Assembly: GCA_030833825.1 (NCBI GenBank)
Contig: JAURGL010000049.1
Location: 1 to 11,079, forward strand
DNA: 11,079 nucleotides
Source: Vulcanococcus sp. SFB_649D_100_25
GTDB lineage: Bacteria; Cyanobacteriota; Cyanobacteriia; PCC-6307; Cyanobiaceae
Reading direction: 5' to 3'
Shown here one piece after another: positions 1-6,323 of this stretch. Below the pieces are notes generated by a model, which was not told where the DNA came from, did no database searches, and was given only the letters and a program-made list of their open reading frames with translations. Within the stretch, counting starts at the first letter, position 1; every line of letters begins with the position of its first letter. The translations under genes and the position numbers were made by a program.

Positions 1-71
1 CCTCGCCAGAGCCCCGCGCCAGCGACGCGGTTGTGGATGTCCAGGTGAGTGAGATTCGCGATGAGAACTGA
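1..71 (+). CDS. C-terminal tail of an upstream gene (partial)
   Basis: Reading from base 3, an open frame runs 22 codons (SPEPRASDAVVDVQVSEIRD, then E and N) to a TGA at 69-71. The other two plus frames also end within this stretch, but this one has the GC-rich third positions and acidic, protein-like composition of its neighbours. It stops 2 bp before the stop of the convergent DUF2834-like gene, which is the tight packing expected of real gene ends. The beginning of the gene lies outside the window and I do not recognise the family. It could be a chance frame, since only 22 codons are visible. Confidence 0.35.
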   Translation, partial: SPEPRASDAVVDVQVSEIRDEN

Positions 72-73
72 GC

Positions 74-442
74 TCAGGCTTCAGTTTGACGCGCCATCTC
101 GGCAAGTCTGCGCTCGCGTAAAAACAGGAAGAAGGGAGCGGCAAAGGCAAAGGCGATCGTGACGGCGCTGAGCAGCACGAGCCAGAGGTGTTTCATCTGT
201 AGCCGCTTGCTCTCGACGACCATCCAGATCGTGACGGCCGAGGCCCCCACCATCAGATCCCGTGACAGCGATTGGGCGGCCGGGTTGGCATTTGCCAGTG
301 CGATGAATTGCCCGAGATCAAAGCTGGATCCGTAGTCACGGATGAAATCGAGATTGGCCATCCATGGCAGGACCCCTCCGGCCACGGCCAAGGCCAGGTA
401 CAGCCAGCTCAACCGGCTCTGTTGGCTTCTTGGGGCGCTCAT
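74..442 (-). CDS. DUF2834-like three-helix membrane protein
   Basis: This 122-residue protein has three hydrophobic segments, roughly residues 12-29, 62-77 and 85-108. The loop between the first two is rich in Asn and Ala (LANANPAAQSLSRDL), and the third helix is followed by a basic patch (FLRERRL). This architecture fits the DUF2834 family of small bacterial and cyanobacterial membrane proteins; the family call is from memory of its pattern. No biochemical role is established that I can name. It starts at an ATG 9 bp downstream of the xseB stop, so it is probably the last gene of the xseA-xseB transcription unit, though no functional link to exonuclease VII is evident. Confidence 0.85.
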   Translation of the reverse strand: MSAPRSQQSRLSWLYLALAVAGGVLPWMANLDFIRDYGSSFDLGQFIALANANPAAQSLSRDLMVGASAVTIWMVVESKRLQMKHLWLVLLSAVTIAFAFAAPFFLFLRERRLAEMARQTEA

Positions 443-451
443 CGTTGGATC

Positions 452-742
452 TCAGCTGTTCTTGGCCTCCCATTCGACCACTTCCTGCTCGACAAGATCC
501 AGCAACCCCTCGCAGCGATCGGCGTAGGCCTGGGCTCGTCGATACAGCCCCGCCATCTGCTCCACCTCCAAGTCGGTCGATTGGAGCTGGCTGAGGGCCA
601 GTTCCAAGGCGGTGCTCGCCTCCTGGTAACTCAGGCCCTCGATCTCCTTGAGCCATTCCCCCCATTGCTGTTCCGCCGCGTCCGGGGCGCTCGCCTTGCC
701 CGTTGAGCGGCTGCGTTTGGGTTTCGCTTTGCTCTCGCTCAT
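452..742 (-). CDS. xseB: Exodeoxyribonuclease VII small subunit
   Basis: XseB is the small, helical subunit of exonuclease VII, which degrades single-stranded DNA from both ends into short oligonucleotides in the cytoplasm during repair and recombination. The 96-residue product has a basic, disordered N-terminus (KAKPKRSRS). A helical core follows with the family pattern: LSYQEASTALELALSQLQS, then a Leu-Glu-rich stretch with an AGLYRRAQAYADRCEGLL segment. The ATG overlaps the xseA stop as ATGA (739-742), so the two subunits are probably translationally coupled, consistent with a complex holding several XseB per XseA. The length is slightly above the usual 70-85 residues because of the basic N-terminal extension. 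Confidence 0.93.
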   Translation of the reverse strand: MSESKAKPKRSRSTGKASAPDAAEQQWGEWLKEIEGLSYQEASTALELALSQLQSTDLEVEQMAGLYRRAQAYADRCEGLLDLVEQEVVEWEAKNS

Positions 743-1890
743 CTCTGTTGCTGCACCTGCTCCACCACGGCATCGATCTTGCCGTCGACCAGCTCCAGAT
801 GGATGGCGTCTCCAGGGTTCAGGTTGTTGGTTGATCGAAGCACCCGTCCATCGTTGCCCCGCACAAGGGCGTAGCCCCGCTCCAGCATGTGCTGCGGCGA
901 CAGGGCTTTCAGCAGTTCGAGGCGGTGCCGTAACCGCTCCCGCTGCCTGTCCAGCAGGGCTTGTGGGTGGAGTTGCAACAGGCGTTGCCTCCGGTGTTCC
1001 TGCTGACCGCGTTCCTGCTGCAGGCGGTGATGGAGGACCTGCCGCAACATCGACCGTTTCTGCTGAAGCCCCATCCGAAGGGTTGCTCGATCCGGCAGGA
1101 GCGCCACGATCGCTGCGGTGGGGGTGGCGGCCCGGTAGTCCGCCACCAGGTCGGCCACGGTGGTGTCGTCCTCATGCCCCAACCCAGTGACCACAGGGAT
1201 CGGGCAGGCCGCTAGGTCGCGGGCGAGCTGTTCGTCGTCAAACACCGCCAGGTCCTCCCGGCTGCCTCCTCCACGCGCCAGAACAATCGCCTCAAGGCCG
1301 AGAGTGCTGGCGGCGGCGATCACCTCCTCAAGGCGACTCCGAATCTGGGCAACAACGGGGCCCTGCACGGGGATTGGCACCACATGCAGCCTGGTTTCAG
1401 GCCAGCGCTCGCGGGCGGTCCGGAGCATGTCCGCCAGGGCAGAGCTGGGGACGCTGGTGAGCAGGGCCACCGCCTTGGGCATGGCAGGCAGGGGACGCTT
1501 GCGCTCCGCCGCCAGCAGTCCCTCCGGTTCCAGCAGCCCGCAGACCCGTTCAAATTGCCGCAGGACCGCACTGAGGGCAGGACGCACATCCAGGACCTGC
1601 ACGCAGAGGTTTGCTCTGGCGGCCCAGAAGTTGAGCTTGCCCACCACGATCACCCCGTCGCCTTCGCTGGGCTGGTAGCTGAGCCGCTCCCGCTGCGAGG
1701 CCCAGACCACCGCTGAGATCGAAGCCTGCTCATCCACGAGGGTGAGCCAGAGATGGCCTTTTTTGAGCTGCGGGCGAGACACCGTGGCCTCGAGCAGAAA
1801 GCGGGGTGCGAACCCTCTCTCCAGGAGTGATCCGATCGCCTGGTTCAGCTCGGCAACGCTGTACCTCGGAATGCCTGACTCGCTGCTCAA
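739..1890 (-). CDS. xseA: Exodeoxyribonuclease VII large subunit
   Basis: XseA is the catalytic subunit of exonuclease VII. The 383-residue product begins with an OB-fold domain (about residues 8-103, including IPRYSVAELN and KKGHLWLTLVD). The catalytic domain contains the hallmark ARGGGSREDLAVFDDE (about 205-220) and VTGLGHEDDTTVADLVADYR (about 234-253). A shortened Arg/Gln/Leu-rich coiled-coil region follows, with a C-terminal ALVRG-type strand segment. It is shorter than the E. coli protein (about 456) mainly in the coiled coil. The start is a TTG at 1888-1890. An in-frame TGA at 1903-1905 and the conserved IPRYSV segment right after the start leave no better choice. It overlaps xseB by 4 bp and lies 12 bp after the preceding small membrane ORF, so it sits inside an operon. 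Confidence 0.95.
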   Translation of the reverse strand: MSSESGIPRYSVAELNQAIGSLLERGFAPRFLLEATVSRPQLKKGHLWLTLVDEQASISAVVWASQRERLSYQPSEGDGVIVVGKLNFWAARANLCVQVLDVRPALSAVLRQFERVCGLLEPEGLLAAERKRPLPAMPKAVALLTSVPSSALADMLRTARERWPETRLHVVPIPVQGPVVAQIRSRLEEVIAAASTLGLEAIVLARGGGSREDLAVFDDEQLARDLAACPIPVVTGLGHEDDTTVADLVADYRAATPTAAIVALLPDRATLRMGLQQKRSMLRQVLHHRLQQERGQQEHRRQRLLQLHPQALLDRQRERLRHRLELLKALSPQHMLERGYALVRGNDGRVLRSTNNLNPGDAIHLELVDGKIDAVVEQVQQQR

Positions 1891-1902
1891 GGCCCTACCG
1901 CT

Positions 1903-2079
1903 TCAGCGTTCCAGCTGCCGGTAGCACTGCCACCAGTACAGGCACACCAAGCTGCCGAGGGCTGCCACCACCTGGCCCACCGGGTGGTCGATCCGGATAG
2001 CCCCAACGGTGGTGATCACAAGGGCCGAGCTCAGCAGGCGTGCCCCATCGCGTCGGTTTTTGGCGTAGAAGCGGGCCAG
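1903..2079 (-). CDS. Small membrane protein with CTG start or frameshifted 5' end
   Basis: An open frame on the minus strand ends in TGA at 1903-1905. From CTG 2079 it encodes a protein-like 58 residues: a basic head (ARFYAKNRRDGARLL), a hydrophobic segment (SSALVITTVGAI), a short polar loop (RIDHPVG) and a second hydrophobic segment ending LVCLYWWQCYRQLER. The positive-inside pattern and Trp/Tyr belt suggest a two-helix membrane miniprotein. The gap to the xseA TTG is only 12 bp, as expected for an operon neighbour. No ATG, GTG or TTG precedes the basic head in frame, because a TGA at 2083-2085 blocks it. Either it starts at CTG 2079, or the true start is GTG 2096 in the neighbouring frame and one base has been lost (MSTPE joined to ALARFYAK). 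I do not recognise the family. Confidence 0.5.
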   Translation of the reverse strand: MARFYAKNRRDGARLLSSALVITTVGAIRIDHPVGQVVAALGSLVCLYWWQCYRQLER

Positions 2080-2169
2080 GGCTCAGGGGTGCTCACAGGT
2101 GAGGTCAGTTTGACCCACGAATCCCCTGCGTCTTGCCGATACCGTTGGCGCTCCGTGTGCCCTGCCTCT

Positions 2170-2964
2170 GTGATCCCTGCCCGGCAGCTTCTGCAGAGCC
2201 AACTGTCAGCCCCGCTGCCGGAGCATCCTGAGCTGGTGCTGGTCACGGATCTAGATGGCACCCTGCTGGGGGGAGCCAGCGAGGAGCGGCGCAGCTTCTA
2301 CCGCTGGCTGGCGGAACAGCGGGAGCGGGTCCTGCACGTCTTCTGCACAGGCCGTGACCTCGAGGCGATCGCTGATGTTCTGCGGGAGGACGAACCCCTG
2401 GGACTGTCTGCCCCCCATCTGGTGATTGGGGATGTGGGCTGCACCGTGGCCTGCGGGGCCTCACTATTGCCCGTCCCTTTGGCCGTGGATCCCATCGATG
2501 CCCGCTGGCGCGACTTGGAGGCTCCCCTGGCCGCCCTCCTGCAGGATCAACCCGGCCTGAAGCTGCAGCCCTGCAGTTCCAATCGCCGCCTGGCGTATTA
2601 CGTCGATCTCGAGCTGTTTGATCCAGGGGTGATCGAGCAATTGGAGGCGGCAGGGGCCACCTGCGTCCTCTCGGATAACCGCTACTTCGACGTCCTCCCT
2701 GCCGGGGTGAACAAAGGAGCCACCCTCCTGGCCCTGCTGGAGTGGCTGGAGGCTGACCACGCCGCCGTGGTCACCGCTGGTGACACCCTCAACGACCTGG
2801 CGATGTTTGAGACGGGCCTCAAAGGGGTGATGGTGGGTAACGCTGAACCGGCCTTGGTGGCGCACCTGCCCAGCTTGCCATCGGTGTACCGCGCCCAGGC
2901 CGCCGGCTGCGCGGGCATCGCCGAGGGCCTCCGGCACTTTGGTTTTGATCACCTCTGGGATTGA
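2170..2964 (+). CDS. HAD-IIB phosphatase, sucrose-phosphate phosphatase-like
   Basis: This is a cytoplasmic haloacid-dehalogenase hydrolase. From GTG 2170 the 264 residues show motif I VTDLDGTLL (nucleophile Asp27, acid/base Asp29), motif II FCTGR (Thr60), motif III Lys182 in LPAGVNKGATLLALLEWL, and motif IV AGDTLNDLAMF (Asp205, Asp209). The C2-type cap between motifs II and III, plus the YFDVLPAGVNKG arrangement, resembles sucrose-6-phosphate and mannosyl- or glucosyl-3-phosphoglycerate phosphatases. The substrate is therefore plausibly a phosphorylated compatible solute, which is inference. The frame is open back to 1984, but the upstream part is not protein-like and lies antisense to another ORF; GTG 2155 is the next alternative start. 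No clear Shine-Dalgarno is seen. Its 3' end overlaps the convergent hrpB by 16 bp. Confidence 0.85.
   Translation: MIPARQLLQSQLSAPLPEHPELVLVTDLDGTLLGGASEERRSFYRWLAEQRERVLHVFCTGRDLEAIADVLREDEPLGLSAPHLVIGDVGCTVACGASLLPVPLAVDPIDARWRDLEAPLAALLQDQPGLKLQPCSSNRRLAYYVDLELFDPGVIEQLEAAGATCVLSDNRYFDVLPAGVNKGATLLALLEWLEADHAAVVTAGDTLNDLAMFETGLKGVMVGNAEPALVAHLPSLPSVYRAQAAGCAGIAEGLRHFGFDHLWD
2365..2372. repeat. HIP1 octamer
   Basis: GCGATCGC, the palindromic HIP1 core that is over-represented in many cyanobacterial genomes, lies inside the HAD phosphatase gene. Confidence 0.45.
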
Positions 2965-5417
2965 CCCTGCTCCAGGCGGCGCTTGGTGAGCGCGGTGGGC
3001 AGTGCAGTGGCGGGGTCGTCGGGCCAGGGGTGCTTGGGGTACCGCCCTCGCAGCTCGCGCCTGACCTCCCGGTACGCGCCCGCCCAGAACCCCGCCAGAT
3101 CCTGGGTGATGGCCGCAGGGCGCCCGGCCGGTGAGAGCAGGTGCACGGTCACGGGCAATCGCCCCTCCAGAACCCGGGGGGTCTGGGCGGCTCCGAACAG
3201 CTCCTGCAGCTTGACGGCCAGCACCGGTGCCCCGCTGCTGTAGTCCAGGCTTGCCTGCCGGCCTGAAGGAATAGCCAGGCGGGTCGGCAGCAGGGTCTCC
3301 AGCTCCGCGCGCCGGCTCCACTCCAGTCCGCTCCAGAGGGCTTCGCTGAGGTTGATGCCCTGGAGGTCTTCGCGGCTGCGCATCCCCGGCAGCTGATCGG
3401 CCAACCAGCTCAAAGGATCAGCCAGCAGGGCCGCGTCCTGTCGATCCGGCCAGGGGCTGCCCAGCTGGAGGTGGGCCAGGATCAGCCGGCGCTGCAGCTG
3501 CCGGCTGGTGGGATCCCAGGGGAGGGCCTCGATCCCCAGCTCCCTGAGTCCCTCCACCATGGCCTCCAGAAGGAGCTCAGCCGGAGCCTCAGGCCAGGGT
3601 CTGCGCTCCAGCACCAGTGCCCCCAGCTGCAAGGCCCTTTCGCAGCGAACCCGTTGCGCCTGGGGGTCCCAGCCCACCAGGCTCTGCTCCTGCCCGCCCG
3701 CATCCGCCATCTGCAGCAGGGTGTCCCTGGAGAGGGGGAGCGCCAGCTGAATGCGGCAGTTGCTCCCCGCCCCATCGGCCCGGGCCACCGCCAAGGCTTC
3801 GCAGCTCAGCAGTGGGTCGCTGGGGTGCAGTTCTGCCCCACGGCCCCCTCGCATCAGGAAGCGGCCAGGGCTGCCGCCGCGCTGGAGGCTCACCCGCTCG
3901 GGGTAGGCGGTGGCAACCAGCTCCGCGGCGATTGCTGCGCTGTCATGGGTTGCGGAGCTGGGCTTTTCGGCGCCGATCTGCCGGAGCAGTTGGGCCTGCA
4001 GTTGTTGGATCGCCTGACGGCGTGGGTCTCTGCCAGGGCTTTGCAGCCAATCCAGCCGTCGCATCAGATCGCAGCCAGCCTCCCGTGGATCGAGGGGATC
4101 CCTCTCGCTCAGCAGGGCAGCGAGGGCACAGCCGAGCTCCGGCGCACCCAGCTCCTGGGATTTCAGCAGCAGTTGGGCCAGGCGAGGGTGCAGGCCCACC
4201 TGGCTGATCCGGCGCCCATGGGCACTCAGTTGCCCTTGCTCGCTCAGGGCCCCCAGTTGCTGGAGAAGCTCCTTCCCCTCGAGCAGGTGGGGGCGCGGGG
4301 GGGGCTCCAGCCAGGGCAGATCCTCCCCGAGTCCTGCCCCCCACTGGGCCAGTTGCAGCACCAGGGGGGCCGGGTCGGCCTCCAGGAGGGCCGGTGGGTC
4401 GAAGGCAGGGCGCCGCTGCTGTTCCGCAGGACTCCAGAGCCGGATCGCCCGCCCGGGCCCCAGGCGCCCGGCGCGGCCTGCGCGTTGCTCCGCACTGGCC
4501 TGGCTGGCCGGAACGGTCACCAGGCTCTCCATGCCGCTGCTGGGATCAAACCGGCTGCGCCGGCTCAAGCCGCCGTCGATCACCAGGGTGACCCCGGCAA
4601 TGGTCAGGGAGCTTTCGGCGATGGAGGTGGCCAGCACCACCTTCCCCTCGGATCCCTGGCTGGCCTCAATGGCCCTGCTTTGGGCGTTCAGCGGCAGGTT
4701 CCCGTGCAGCGGGCAGATCTCCAGTCCATCGCTCCATGGGGCCCTGCTGAGCACCTCCTGGCAGTGCTGGATCTCCCGTTGACCGGGTAAGAACACCAAC
4801 ACGGTCTCAGCGGTGCTGCGCTGGTCGATCCAGTGGCTCTCCAGCGCCCGCAGCACCTGCTGGGCCAGGGGTTCGCGATCCCGGGGCGGTTGATGGACGA
4901 TGTCCACCGGGTGGCTGCGCCCCTCACTGCAGAGCAGGCTGGCTTCGCTGAGCTGCTCCTGAAGGGGCTGCAGATTCAGCGTGGCCGACATCACCAGCAG
5001 GCGCAGCTCCGGTGCTAGCAGTGCGCGGGCCTCCCGCAGCAGGGCCAGGGCGAGATCGGCCTCACTGCGGCGCTCGTGAAATTCATCGAAGATCACGCAA
5101 TCCACCCCGGCAAGGCTCGGGTCGGCCTGGAGCTGCCGCAGGAACAGGCCATCGGTGAGCACCTCAACCCGGGTGGCCGCGGAGACCCGGCTCTCCAGCC
5201 GCACCCGGTAGCCAACCCGTTCGCCCACCGACTCGCCCAGCTCCGCCGCCAGGCGCTGGGCGGCCGCCTTCGCCGCGAGGCGGCGCGGTTCGAGCATCAA
5301 GATGCGCCCCGAGCAGCCCGTGAGGCCATCCAGGAGGGCTAAAGGCACCCGGGTGGTCTTGCCCGCCCCTGGAGGGGCCTGGAGCAAGAGGCTCCCGCCG
5401 GGACCAAGCCGCTGCAC
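2949..5417 (-). CDS. hrpB: ATP-dependent DExH helicase HrpB
   Basis: HrpB is a DEAH/RHA-type superfamily 2 helicase, presumed to act on RNA; its exact bacterial role is not settled. Numbered from GTG 5417 (822 residues), Walker A is QAPPGAGKTT (13-22), the Walker B box is DEFH (111-114) and motif III is SAT (144-146). Motif VI is QRAGRAGRLGPGR. The C-terminal HrpB domain is recognisable from TQDLAGFWAGAY and RGRYPKHPWPDDP just before the end. Length matches the family. The start is uncertain: the same frame stays open upstream to 5471, encoding SSAIPLPIEPLLPEL, which resembles the normal HrpB N-terminus but has no ATG, GTG or TTG. The preceding gene ends at 5472 in this same frame, so the two are directly abutting. 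The 3' end overlaps the HAD gene by 16 bp. Confidence 0.93.
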   Translation of the reverse strand: MQRLGPGGSLLLQAPPGAGKTTRVPLALLDGLTGCSGRILMLEPRRLAAKAAAQRLAAELGESVGERVGYRVRLESRVSAATRVEVLTDGLFLRQLQADPSLAGVDCVIFDEFHERRSEADLALALLREARALLAPELRLLVMSATLNLQPLQEQLSEASLLCSEGRSHPVDIVHQPPRDREPLAQQVLRALESHWIDQRSTAETVLVFLPGQREIQHCQEVLSRAPWSDGLEICPLHGNLPLNAQSRAIEASQGSEGKVVLATSIAESSLTIAGVTLVIDGGLSRRSRFDPSSGMESLVTVPASQASAEQRAGRAGRLGPGRAIRLWSPAEQQRRPAFDPPALLEADPAPLVLQLAQWGAGLGEDLPWLEPPPRPHLLEGKELLQQLGALSEQGQLSAHGRRISQVGLHPRLAQLLLKSQELGAPELGCALAALLSERDPLDPREAGCDLMRRLDWLQSPGRDPRRQAIQQLQAQLLRQIGAEKPSSATHDSAAIAAELVATAYPERVSLQRGGSPGRFLMRGGRGAELHPSDPLLSCEALAVARADGAGSNCRIQLALPLSRDTLLQMADAGGQEQSLVGWDPQAQRVRCERALQLGALVLERRPWPEAPAELLLEAMVEGLRELGIEALPWDPTSRQLQRRLILAHLQLGSPWPDRQDAALLADPLSWLADQLPGMRSREDLQGINLSEALWSGLEWSRRAELETLLPTRLAIPSGRQASLDYSSGAPVLAVKLQELFGAAQTPRVLEGRLPVTVHLLSPAGRPAAITQDLAGFWAGAYREVRRELRGRYPKHPWPDDPATALPTALTKRRLEQGQSQR

Positions 5418-5471
5418 AAGCTCCGGCAGCAGCGGCTCAATCGGCAGCGGGATGGCTGAGCTCAGTGGCCG

Positions 5472-5882
5472 TCAGCGCACGTGGCGGGCGCCGTCCACGG
5501 GGTGGTACAGCTCCCCGGTCAGCTCCTCATAGACGATCGCGGGGAGACCCGTTTCAAACATCGTTTGCAGGGCTTCCTTGAGGTAGGGGTTCCAGCCACC
5601 GGTGTTCACCTTGCCGTGCCGCACAGTCCAGTCCCAGGTCCCCTGCAGGTCCCGGGGGATGCGCCCCTCGCGATCACGCCGGGCCACCAGATCCTGGGAC
5701 TCCACCAGGCCCACCAGGATCGGATCCTTGCCATAGGCAGGCGTCAGGATCAGCTCCAGACGCACCGGATCTTCCTTCACCAGCTTCAGCTGGAAGCGCG
5801 GGGGCAGCTTGATGGCCTTGAGCACCGCAGCCACGATCCGGGTTCTTTGCTCCACTCGGCCTCCGCCAATGTCTGCTAGCAC
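5472..5882 (-). CDS. Unrecognised conserved-looking cytoplasmic protein
   Basis: I do not recognise this family. From GTG 5882 it encodes 136 residues with no membrane segment or signal peptide. It has mixed alpha/beta character: a helix (RTRIVAAVLKAIKLP), strands rich in Leu and Val (FQLKLVKEDPVRLELIL), a charged turn (ARRDREGRIPRDLQ), aromatic motifs (GTWDWTVRHGKVNTGGWNPY) and a Tyr/Glu-rich end (ELYHPVDGARHVR). The frame is open upstream to 6005, and the residues just before GTG 5882 (GDPLGPANWYNQW) look like protein. The real start may therefore be CTG 5912 or another non-canonical codon; only GTG 5882 is canonical. It lies between the DUF2973-like gene (62 bp from that stop to GTG 5882) and hrpB, with which it shares a reading frame across one TGA. 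Confidence 0.8.
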   Translation of the reverse strand: MLADIGGGRVEQRTRIVAAVLKAIKLPPRFQLKLVKEDPVRLELILTPAYGKDPILVGLVESQDLVARRDREGRIPRDLQGTWDWTVRHGKVNTGGWNPYLKEALQTMFETGLPAIVYEELTGELYHPVDGARHVR

Positions 5883-5944
5883 CCACTGGTTGTACCAGTT
5901 GGCGGGGCCCAGCGGGTCCCCAGGGGGTCGTTCAGAGAGGCGGG

Positions 5945-6223
5945 CTAGTCGTTGTCCTCGCCGAAACGCACCGTCAGAAGGTCGTCTTGGGTGATCTGTC
6001 CGTCTTCATCCAGCAACTCGGGATGGATGGTGAGGCGGCCTGTCCGGTCTCCGCTGCTGGTGCGGTTCTGATCCCCGGGCCGGGGCACTGCGGAATAGCC
6101 CCGGGCCATGATCCGGAACGCTTGCCACAGCAGGCCCACAAAGCAGGCCCCATAGACCAGGGGCAGCAGCTTGCTGGCGACCAACCCGAGCTCCGCTGTT
6201 GTGGCGAGTGTGGTGGCGAGCAT
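5945..6223 (-). CDS. DUF2973-like small membrane protein
   Basis: From ATG 6223 this is a 92-residue protein with one hydrophobic helix (about residues 13-39, LPLVYGACFVGLLWQAF). A polar linker follows, then a conserved-type tail: RTGRLTIHPELLDEDGQIT and DDLLTVRFGEDND. A single N-terminal helix followed by a HPE(L/M)LDE(D/E)G segment is the pattern I associate with cyanobacterial DUF2973 proteins, whose function is unknown. Start choice is open. ATG 6253 has an AAAGGG stretch upstream, and TTG 6184 would begin exactly at VASKLLPLVYG. The frame is open further, to 6529, but that part is antisense to the htrA signal region and not protein-like. It is divergent from htrA and probably heads the cluster leading to hrpB. 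Confidence 0.75.
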   Translation of the reverse strand: MLATTLATTAELGLVASKLLPLVYGACFVGLLWQAFRIMARGYSAVPRPGDQNRTSSGDRTGRLTIHPELLDEDGQITQDDLLTVRFGEDND

Positions 6224-6323
6224 GGCGAAGCCGGTGCACCGTGACCCCATCATCGCGTGCCCTTTGGACCTTGCGCGTGCCTGAGCGTTCTGCGTACGGT
6301 TTCGAAGCGTTGGTTGTGCCCTG

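Noticed and set aside
1984..2169. Long N-terminal extension of the HAD gene
   Set aside because: The extra 62 residues have no family counterpart and lie partly antisense to the small membrane ORF. A start near 2155-2170 gives the usual family length.
2979..2993. GCGCT-TGGTG-AGCGC hairpin 15 bp after the HAD stop
   Set aside because: It has only a 5-bp stem, no following T-tract, and lies inside the hrpB coding sequence, so chance in GC-rich DNA is the simpler reading.
2464..3321. 285-codon minus-strand frame across the HAD/hrpB junction
   Set aside because: It is antisense to the HAD gene and out of frame with hrpB. It contains no recognisable motif, and its Gly/Ala/Arg/Pro content is shadow-like.
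3471..4790. 439-codon plus-strand frame antisense to hrpB
   Set aside because: The hrpB strand carries all helicase and HrpB-domain motifs; this frame has only Gln/Leu/Gly-rich composition typical of antisense GC-rich DNA.
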